From Spirosoma fluviale (GTDB taxonomy: Bacteria > Bacteroidota > Bacteroidia > Cytophagales > Flexibacteraceae): a DNA stretch of 36,892 bases. Positions 31,212-36,892 of the stretch are shown here, one piece after another. Location: contig CAMCXM010000016.1 in NCBI GenBank assembly GCA_945883425.1, forward strand, positions 1 through 36,892, read 5' to 3'. The position numbers and the translations under genes were made by a program. Numbering within the stretch: position 1 is the stretch's first letter; each line of letters starts with the position of its first letter. The notes below the pieces were generated by a model, which was not told where the DNA came from, searched no databases, and saw nothing but the letters and a program-made list of their open reading frames with translations.

Positions 31212-32447
31212 TTACTTTTTTCCTTTCTTTTTCACGGACGGGGCTGTTTTCACAGGCGGATTCGGTTCACCAGTAATCTCCTCCAACAATTTTTTAGTTC
31301 CGGCCACATCTGCTCCGGTTTTTTCACCTATCTGAATCGCTTTTTCTGCCTGGACTTTTGCTTCATCCTTTTTACCATTTTTGAACAGGAGGTGCGCATA
31401 TGTATCGATAATGGCTGAATTCTCCGGGGCTCTTGACACGGCTTTGCTTACCCAGCTTTCTGCCTGTTGAAGTTGAGTTTGATCGTCGGAAATCTCGTAC
31501 ATCATCCATGCATATTCATTCAATTCGTTGGGATCGTCACTGGCAAAACGATTCATGTAATCCACGACCATACTTGCCTTCTTTTCCAGTTTTTCACCGC
31601 AATACGTGATTTCTGCGACCGCTATTGCTTTATCGCCTCCATCCAGGTTCAGCTTAACGATGCTCTCCTTCGCCCATGTAAACAAGGTTGAATCCTGGTA
31701 GTAGGCAGCATTTCTTAGTTCACCGAAATACACGGTTTTAAGCTTGCCATCCACAGAATCGGCTGTGTATTTTGTTGCATACGCTGCACGGTTTTCCAGC
31801 AAATGATTAAACAATGGATTTTCGGTATTTCGGACAAAATCATATAAAATTCGCCAGTTGGGCAGATCGATCCAGTTTGATTTTTGCTGAGTGGAAAGGT
31901 AAGAATCAAATGCTTGCTTGTTTTCCTTTGATTCAGCATCTTTCAAAGCAGCCAGGTAGGCATATGCCACAGAAAAAGTGGATGGATTCTCGTTAAATTT
32001 CTTCGCCAATCCGGCCAGATTATTTTCCGGATCTAAGGCAATTTTCCCTAATTCAATCAACTCTTTGCCATCTCTGGCACCAACTGACCTGTGAACAACA
32101 GCTCCTTCAGCGTTCAGGAACAACAAAGTGGGATACGCAGTAACATCATGAAGTTTGGCCAATTCCACACCTTCTCCTTTTTCCATATCGATTTTGGCAT
32201 TCACAAAATTGGCGTTGAAAAACTTTCCAACTTCGGGCATCGGGAAAGCGGTTTTCGCCATCCATTTACAAGGACCACACCAGGTAGTAAAGGCATCGAC
32301 AAAAATGAGCTTCTTTTCTTTTGCCGCTTTGGCTTTGATTTGAGCCAGAGTGCCGTGTTCAAACTGAATGCCAGGTGTAGTCTGAGAAAAACCCGGAGAA
32401 GAAAGGATAAAGGTTACAAGAGCGAGAATGATGGATTTGAACTTCAT
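31212..32447 (-). CDS. Thioredoxin-domain protein with C-terminal helical repeats
   Basis: The 411-residue protein has a signal peptide ending PGFSQ and a thioredoxin domain (about 25-140) with catalytic WCGPC (56-60) and the cis-proline in TAYPTLLFL. The rest is helical, with TPR-like repeats near the end (DQTQLQQAESWVSKAVSRAP, AIIDTYAHLLFKNGKKDEA). It ends in a Lys-rich tail (KKKGKK). It probably is a periplasmic thiol-disulfide protein. Redox partner and substrates are unknown; fused thioredoxin-TPR proteins are frequent in Bacteroidota. The palindromic element at 32484-32626 lies directly upstream. Confidence 0.9.
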   Translation of the reverse strand: MKFKSIILALVTFILSSPGFSQTTPGIQFEHGTLAQIKAKAAKEKKLIFVDAFTTWCGPCKWMAKTAFPMPEVGKFFNANFVNAKIDMEKGEGVELAKLHDVTAYPTLLFLNAEGAVVHRSVGARDGKELIELGKIALDPENNLAGLAKKFNENPSTFSVAYAYLAALKDAESKENKQAFDSYLSTQQKSNWIDLPNWRILYDFVRNTENPLFNHLLENRAAYATKYTADSVDGKLKTVYFGELRNAAYYQDSTLFTWAKESIVKLNLDGGDKAIAVAEITYCGEKLEKKASMVVDYMNRFASDDPNELNEYAWMMYEISDDQTQLQQAESWVSKAVSRAPENSAIIDTYAHLLFKNGKKDEAKVQAEKAIQIGEKTGADVAGTKKLLEEITGEPNPPVKTAPSVKKKGKK

Positions 32448-32464
32448 TTGACTGAAAAATTAAG

Positions 32465-32501
32465 TCGCAAAAATGATGCTATTATCCTATTTTATGCAAT
32501 A
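32465..32501 (-). promoter_or_regulatory. Possible promoter for the thioredoxin-TPR gene
   Basis: On the minus strand TTG, a 21-nt spacer and CATTTTTG resemble the TTTG / TAnnTTTG form with one mismatch. The TTG is part of the left arm of the palindromic element at 32484-32626, so the element could affect expression. Weak evidence. Confidence 0.28.
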
Positions 32502-32626
32502 GATGTGGAACTTTTTGATTTCCACCTCTTTCATTTCTGCTCCGGAGAAACTATGGAAGAGGTGGCAAGAAAAAGAAAATCAAAAAGTTAGCATCCGGTA
32601 TAAATTTCCAATGCATAAAATGGGAT
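32484..32626. repeat. 143-bp nested palindromic element
   Basis: Three pairs of inverted arms are nested. The outer pair is ATCCTATTTTATGCA (32484-32498) with TGCATAAAATGGGAT (32612-32626), one mismatch. The middle pair is AACTTTTTGATTT (32509-32521) with AAATCAAAAAGTT (32577-32589), perfect. The inner pair is CCACCTCTT (32522-32530) with AAGAGGTGG (32557-32565), perfect. A small TCCGGA palindrome is at the centre. The length and symmetry are those of a MITE-like or REP-like element or a large structured RNA. Confidence 0.75.
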
Positions 32627-32697
32627 TATCTGTACAATACAAACGGACAGTTGCAATTCGATTTTGATTTAATTGATCGGCACTGAAACCAGATGCA

Positions 32698-33909
32698 TTA
32701 CCGATGCTCTTTCCTCATCCCCAAAACATAAAAGCCACCAGCCGTAAACAGGGACAGTCCTATAAAAAAATGAAACATTGAATCGAATCCATACCAGGCC
32801 GCAATGGTGAGTCCTAAAGATGGCGCTGCAATGTTGGCCAGACCGTACCCAATGGAATAAAGGGCCGAATACTCCCCTTTCCGATGTTGCCCACCACGGG
32901 AAATGGAATAATTCATCATAAAGGGCATAGCGAAAATTTCAGAAAGGGTGATCACCAGTGTGTAGATGAGCGCAAAAAAGAGCAGGCCTTGTCCGAATTC
33001 GAGAAACAGGAACGACAGTGGCACCAACAAAACGCCAATGATGATGAGCGAAAAAACCCGGCCTCTTCGTTCCAGCCAGGCAACCAGCGGCATTTCAATC
33101 ACCACCACCAACAGTCCGTTCAAGCCCAGCAGCAGACCGATGGTGTCTTCCTGGTAATGGCAAACTGTTTTGAAAAATTGCGGCATACTGGCAAACAATT
33201 GAAAGAAGGAAATACCATAACAGGCAACCAGCAGAATAAAAAACAGATAAGGCCAATCCTGATAAGCTGATTTCCCTTTGTGGATTGTTTCTGTTTGATG
33301 CTTTGTGTGGACGACTTCTGTTTTGCGGGGAAGAAAGAAAAACAACAATGTGGCGGCGCCAAAACTGGTTGCTGCGTCAATGATGAAGAGAGTTTTATAA
33401 CCGAGGGCCAATGCTATAAAACCACCGGCTGCTGGTCCGATGGAGAACCCCAGATTTACAGCCAGGCGTACCAATGAAACCGAACGGGTACGATTTTCAG
33501 GCGTACTGAAATTACCAATTGCGGCCGAGTTTGCCGGACGGAAAATATCGGCCACAAAAGCGTACAAAAACATCACAATGGAGATGCCGATTTGCGACTC
33601 GACCCAAAGCAATAGAAACAAAATCATCCCAGAACCAATGAGTGAACTCATCATAATGGGATAATGATGAAACCGATCGGTTAGCCATCCACCGGCAAAA
33701 CTTCCGAGTACACTTCCGATGCCGTAAAAACTGAGAATAATACCAGCCGTCTCCATGCTGAAATGCAGATCCCGCGTGAGATAGAGCGACGAAAACATCA
33801 GCACCATCGACCCGCTCCGATTAATCAGCATCGAAACCGACAGCACCCAAATGTTGCGCTGAAGATCGGCAAAGGATCGGAGATATGATGAAAACAGGCT
33901 GGCCAGCAT
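32698..33909 (-). CDS. MFS transporter
   Basis: From the ATG at 33909 (MLASLFSSYL) the protein has 403 residues with 12 predicted membrane segments. Motif A, GSFAGGWLTDRFHHYPIM, lies between TM2 and TM3. An in-frame ATG at 33930 would place a TAnnTTTG promoter element (33914-33921, minus strand) inside the gene, so 33909 is preferred. Repeated Asn/Arg/Gly-rich loops (GNFSTPENRTRSVSLVRLAVN, a proton-antiporter-like segment) suggest a drug or solute exporter, but the substrate cannot be predicted. It stands alone between the palindromic element and the tonB-family gene. Confidence 0.88.
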   Translation of the reverse strand: MLASLFSSYLRSFADLQRNIWVLSVSMLINRSGSMVLMFSSLYLTRDLHFSMETAGIILSFYGIGSVLGSFAGGWLTDRFHHYPIMMSSLIGSGMILFLLLWVESQIGISIVMFLYAFVADIFRPANSAAIGNFSTPENRTRSVSLVRLAVNLGFSIGPAAGGFIALALGYKTLFIIDAATSFGAATLLFFFLPRKTEVVHTKHQTETIHKGKSAYQDWPYLFFILLVACYGISFFQLFASMPQFFKTVCHYQEDTIGLLLGLNGLLVVVIEMPLVAWLERRGRVFSLIIIGVLLVPLSFLFLEFGQGLLFFALIYTLVITLSEIFAMPFMMNYSISRGGQHRKGEYSALYSIGYGLANIAAPSLGLTIAAWYGFDSMFHFFIGLSLFTAGGFYVLGMRKEHR

Positions 33910-33913
33910 GTCA

Positions 33914-33921
33914 CAAAAGTA
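33914..33921 (-). promoter_or_regulatory. TAnnTTTG element at the MFS start
   Basis: On the minus strand TACTTTTG is an exact match to the Bacteroidota -7 element. It ends only 4 bp before the ATG at 33909, so the transcript would be nearly leaderless. The -33 box is not clear. Confidence 0.35.
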
Positions 33922-33984
33922 GAATTTCAAAAATGGAATCCGATTGGAAAAACCGTTACCTATTTGTCACTCAAATGAAAACAA

Positions 33985-34016
33985 AAAGCCCCGTCCGTGA
34001 TTAAGGACAGGGCTTT
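33985..34016 (-). terminator. Intrinsic terminator after the tonB-family gene
   Basis: On the minus strand AAAGCCC-GTCC pairs with GGAC-GGGGCTTT across one mismatch and an 8-nt loop, followed by TTG and TTTT. It is located 24 bp after the stop of the TonB-family gene and ahead of the MFS promoter. Confidence 0.8.
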
Positions 34017-34039
34017 AAACGTGAATCCCGGAGGTTATT

Positions 34040-34843
34040 TTACAAACTGAATTTGATGGGCTGGATAATTTTCACTTTAACCGCCCGGCCGCCCTGTTTA
34101 CCAGGAATCCATTTTGGCATTTGTGAAACCACCCGAACGGCTTCTTCATCGCATCCGGAACCGATTCCTTTTAGAACCTGAATATCGGAGATGGAGCCAT
34201 CGGGCATCACAATAAAGGAAAGGTGCACTTTACCGGAAATATCCCGCTGAAGAGCACGTGATGGATATTTCAGATTCCTGCTAAAGTATTCCTGCACGTC
34301 TCCATCGGGAAACTGAGGCATCTGATCCACGACCAGAAACGCTTCTTCTTCCGGTTCAGGTTCGGAACCGATGATTTCTCCTGTCCCTGTATTGTCCAGA
34401 CTGAGTTCATTTGGATCAGCTGAAGGATCGCCCTGTACGGTTTCAGTCGCCGCCTGTACGTCTTTCATTTCTTCCTGCTTCGGCGGATCTTCTTCCAGCA
34501 CTTCTTCATCCGGTGCTACTTCCGGCGGCACAAACCGAACCGTTGAAACCTGAGGCGGAGGTGGAGACGAAGGCAATGGCGGTGGTGGTGGCGTTTTCGG
34601 ATCAATCGGCGGAGGCTCCACCATTTTGGGATCGACAAGCGCAACTTCTGTTTCAACAGGTTTATGATCTGAGAATCTATCCCAAAGAAAAGGACCAAGA
34701 ACCGCAAGGGAGAATAGAATATGACCGGATACAAAAGCCTTCAGCAGATTATTCGGATACAACTTCCGGATCAGAAACGCTCCGTAGGAAGTGTTCCGCC
34801 CTTCAAAAATAAGGACATCCAAATCTGCTTTCTGGTCTTGCAT
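34040..34843 (-). CDS. TonB-family energy transducer
   Basis: The 267-residue protein has a short cytoplasmic N-terminus (LIFEGRNTSYGAFLIRKLYPNN, a start common in Bacteroidota TonB proteins) and one transmembrane helix (about 34-54). A proline-rich periplasmic stretch (EPPPIDPKTPPPPPLPSSPP, about 76-97) and an acidic linker follow. The C-terminal TonB domain (about 175-267) has YPSRALQRDISGKVHLSFIV, PDGSISDIQVLKGIG and the end PIKFSL. With ExbB/ExbD it passes proton-motive force to outer-membrane receptors. No exbB/exbD or receptor gene is adjacent. Confidence 0.92.
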   Translation of the reverse strand: MQDQKADLDVLIFEGRNTSYGAFLIRKLYPNNLLKAFVSGHILFSLAVLGPFLWDRFSDHKPVETEVALVDPKMVEPPPIDPKTPPPPPLPSSPPPPQVSTVRFVPPEVAPDEEVLEEDPPKQEEMKDVQAATETVQGDPSADPNELSLDNTGTGEIIGSEPEPEEEAFLVVDQMPQFPDGDVQEYFSRNLKYPSRALQRDISGKVHLSFIVMPDGSISDIQVLKGIGSGCDEEAVRVVSQMPKWIPGKQGGRAVKVKIIQPIKFSL

Positions 34844-34990
34844 AATTAGCGGCCTTGACGAAATTAAAATCCGCAGGTTTCAGTCTGAAAACAGCAAAGA
34901 AAAGAAAAACCCTGACCGAACAGAATAGTACGGTGCTGTCCGTTTGAAAAACAGGCGACATTTAAAAGGACGGAATCCGTTCTTGAAACA

Positions 34991-35020
34991 AAAAACTCCC
35001 GAAGAAATAGTCTCCGGGAG
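34991..35020 (-). terminator. Orphan intrinsic terminator
   Basis: On the minus strand CTCCCG pairs with CGGGAG, with inner AGA/TCT pairing across a bulge, followed by TTTTTTG (complement of 34990-34995). It would end a minus-strand transcript coming from 35021 or above, where no gene is recognised; a small RNA gene is a possibility. Confidence 0.6.
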
Positions 35021-35128
35021 CACTACGTCTAGAGAAGAAAAGGCGGCGAAGCCCCTGACTTGTGACGCCATGGCGTTATTTGAAGCAGGTTAGGCTCGGA
35101 ATTGATTTTCTAGTGCGTTTTCTGGGAT

Positions 35129-35233
35129 AAATGATTGAATTTCAACTTAAGTCCTCCGCCTTGGAAGACTTGTCCCGAACTGGCTTCGGGATGACGTAAG
35201 TTGAGACTATTAAGCACAATACATCAATCATTT
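35129..35233. repeat. 105-bp nested inverted repeat
   Basis: Three arm pairs are nested: AAATGATTGA (35129-35138) with TCAATCATTT (35224-35233), TCAACTTA (35142-35149) with TAAGTTGA (35197-35204), and TCCCGAA (35173-35179) with TTCGGGA (35185-35191). All pairs are perfect. The design matches a non-autonomous palindromic element. It differs in sequence from the element at 32484-32626. Confidence 0.7.
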
Positions 35234-35528
35234 AAATCCTATTGCTTCATCTGGGATAATGGAAGCCCGTGTTGCCAGACCCAAACATGGCGACAGTGGA
35301 AGCGAAGGATCATGGTCAAATCAGACAGCGAATTGTTTGAACATTGCGGAAATGAGAATCGTCAAAATGCTGCGTATTTCATAAAAATCAAACGCTGGTT
35401 TTGATTTGGCCCGCTGTTTCATGAAATTTGGCCGTTTCCATTCCCATATTGGATCGGAACAGCTGGCTGAAGCAATTGATTTTATCCGGGTGTTCGATCC
35501 GTGATTTCAGACAGAAGGCCAACACACC

Positions 35529-36892
35529 ATGACAGCACAAGACCAGGAAGATGAGCGGGCATCCAACCCATTAACGAAATTTGTAGAAAAGGTTCTCGCC
35601 TACACCAAAGGTAAAAATCCGGAAAAAGTAAGCCGTTCGATTGATGAATCACACTTCATCAGTCGTGATCTGAGCTGGCTTCAGTTCAACTTCCGGGTGT
35701 TGGACCAGGCCAAAAGCCGCCAGCGGAATCTGTTTGAAAAGATGAAATTTCTGGCCATTACGGCCTCCAATTTCGATGAGTTTTTCATGATCCGGGTTGG
35801 CTCTCTCTACAACTACCTCGATTTTAGCCGTGAACGAATGGACTATTCCGGCCTGCGGGAAACCCAGTTCCGAAGTACCCTCCTAACCGAAAGTCAGGAG
35901 TTTTTCAACGCACAAAACAATCTGTTTACCAACGACCTCAAACCCCTTTTTAAACAAAACGGGTTTGATATCGGAGGCATCGACGACCTCACCGATGGAG
36001 AAAAGGAAAAGGTTTTTGACTATTTCAAACGAACGGTACATCCCATGCTCACACCGATGATGCTCGATGTGTACCACACCTTTCCCATCGTTCTCAACAA
36101 AACACTCACATTCGGCGTGATTACGCGGATGGAAGACAATCCGAAAAATCCGCTCCGTCTGTCCTTTGTGCAGGTTCCGCAAAACCTGTCCCGCTTTTAT
36201 GAAATTCCCCGGGGTGAACACCGGATTCTTCTTCCGATTGAAGAAATCATCCGGTGGCAGATGGACAAACTGTTTCGCAACATTGAGATCATCAGCGTCA
36301 ATCTGTTCCGGATTTTGCGTAACGGCGACATCTCCATCGAAGAAAGCGATGACGTGGAATCGGATCTGGTGGATGAAGTAAAACGCCAGCTTAGCAACCG
36401 GAAAACCGGCCGTGTGGTTCGGGTGGATGTGGAAAACAACTATTCCGCTTACATGATGAAGGTGCTCAAGGAGCGCTGGGATGTGGACAACGACAATATT
36501 TTCGTCACCAACAACCTCCTCGATTACACTTCTCTCTGGCAGATCATCAACCATCCCGATTTCAAAGACCGGACGCCCATTACACCTCAGCAGGTGCCTC
36601 CTTTATTCTTCCCCAAAGAAGGACGGAACGTCGGAATTTTCGATATTTTGAAAAAACAGGACATTCTGTTGCACCATCCGTTCAACTCGATGGAGCCTGT
36701 CCTTCGAATGCTGGAAGAAGCGGCAACCGATCCGTATGTACTGTCCATCAAACTGACCATTTATCGTCTGGCGAAAAATAGCCGGATCATTGATGCCTTG
36801 CTCAAAGCGGCAGAAAACGGAAAATATGTATCCGTACTGTTTGAGGTGAAGGCCCGGTTTGACGAAGAAAACAACATCCGACAGGCGCAACG
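35529..36892 (+). CDS. ppk1: Polyphosphate kinase 1, 5' part (runs off window)
   Basis: The gene starts at ATG 35529 and is open to the window end (454 codons). PPK1 makes inorganic polyphosphate from ATP at the inner face of the membrane. N-terminal domain motifs are RDLSWLQFNFRVL, KMKFLAITASNFDEFFMIRV (the usual SNLDEFF has Phe in place of Leu), HPMLTPMMLD and HTFPIVLN. The start of the catalytic domain shows ILLHHPFNSMEPVLRML, DPYVLSIKLTIYR and VLFEVKARFDEENNI. The phosphorylated histidine comes after the window edge. A 60-residue N-terminal extension precedes the RDLSW motif. Upstream is the gene-free structured region; downstream genes are unseen. Confidence 0.95.
   Translation, partial: MTAQDQEDERASNPLTKFVEKVLAYTKGKNPEKVSRSIDESHFISRDLSWLQFNFRVLDQAKSRQRNLFEKMKFLAITASNFDEFFMIRVGSLYNYLDFSRERMDYSGLRETQFRSTLLTESQEFFNAQNNLFTNDLKPLFKQNGFDIGGIDDLTDGEKEKVFDYFKRTVHPMLTPMMLDVYHTFPIVLNKTLTFGVITRMEDNPKNPLRLSFVQVPQNLSRFYEIPRGEHRILLPIEEIIRWQMDKLFRNIEIISVNLFRILRNGDISIEESDDVESDLVDEVKRQLSNRKTGRVVRVDVENNYSAYMMKVLKERWDVDNDNIFVTNNLLDYTSLWQIINHPDFKDRTPITPQQVPPLFFPKEGRNVGIFDILKKQDILLHHPFNSMEPVLRMLEEAATDPYVLSIKLTIYRLAKNSRIIDALLKAAENGKYVSVLFEVKARFDEENNIRQAQ

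Larger units (their letters stand above)
34844..35528. other. 685-bp gene-free region with structured elements
   Basis: No convincing protein gene is found. It holds a strong minus-strand terminator (34991-35020), a 12-bp palindrome ACGCCATGGCGT followed by GTTATTTGAAGCAGGTTAGG, which recalls the GTGGCGCCAC...AAGTCAGGTTGG part of the parC array, and a nested inverted repeat (35129-35233). From 35250 to 35500 I see nothing recognisable. Small frames at 34880-35071 (minus) and 35201-35404 (plus) look like chance. Confidence 0.6.

Noticed and set aside
34880-35071. 63-codon minus-strand gene
   Set aside because: It runs through a terminator hairpin, and its composition is not protein-like.
35201-35404. 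67-codon plus-strand gene
   Set aside because: It begins inside the palindromic element and has no recognisable features.
35883-36554. 223-codon minus-strand frame
   Set aside because: It is antisense to ppk1, whose plus-strand frame carries all family motifs.

Overview
The window reads as chromosomal DNA of a member of the Bacteroidota. The reasons are the rnc-fabF-acpP block, a PorE-like OmpA protein, a TonB-family protein, an S46 dipeptidyl-peptidase that begins with the usual DEGMWPP after its signal peptide, many lipoproteins with no diacidic Enterobacteria-type features, and several promoter-like TAnnTTTG elements. The exact class cannot be fixed from the sequence alone. Both ends cut a gene: a penicillin acylase-family gene on the left (minus strand) and polyphosphate kinase 1 on the right (plus strand).

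Layout. From 8.4 kb down to 1 all genes lie on the minus strand with short gaps: PorE-like OmpA protein, outer-membrane barrel, ABC ATPase without a permease, ribH (riboflavin), acpP, fabF (fatty acid synthesis), rnc, wecB (UDP-GlcNAc epimerase) and the penicillin acylase-family gene. An unknown lipoprotein gene with its own terminator lies at 8.7-9.6 kb. On the plus strand, parC (topoisomerase IV A) is followed by 1.7 kb of dense repeats and then a four-gene efflux operon (small conserved protein, membrane fusion protein, RND pump, TolC-like lipoprotein). This stretch is visibly AT-richer than its flanks and looks inserted. Then come scoB, an M48 metallopeptidase lipoprotein and recX, followed by a truncated porin-like remnant. 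From 22.7 to 26.9 kb the minus strand carries an S46 peptidase, a DinB-like protein and an HtrA/DegQ protease. A divergent Crp/Fnr regulator, xseA-xseB (exonuclease VII), an NdpA-like nucleoid protein and a CarboxypepD_reg-like protein follow on the plus strand. On the minus strand are a thioredoxin-TPR protein, an MFS transporter and a TonB protein. A 0.7-kb gene-free, structured region precedes ppk1.

Most genes are ordinary housekeeping or envelope genes. The unusual content is repeat biology around parC and the efflux operon. (1) The last eight codons plus stop of parC (DDGQMTLW-stop) recur six more times downstream, every 134-176 bp, as a tandem array. (2) Degenerate 7-bp-period repeats, often arranged as inverted arms that can fold into hairpins, occur within that array, between the efflux genes, and once inside the RND pump coding sequence as exactly nine heptads (63 nt, 21 codons), keeping the frame. 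(3) Two long nested palindromic elements lie at 32.48-32.63 kb and 35.13-35.23 kb, and an intrinsic terminator at 35.0 kb has no recognisable gene in front of it.
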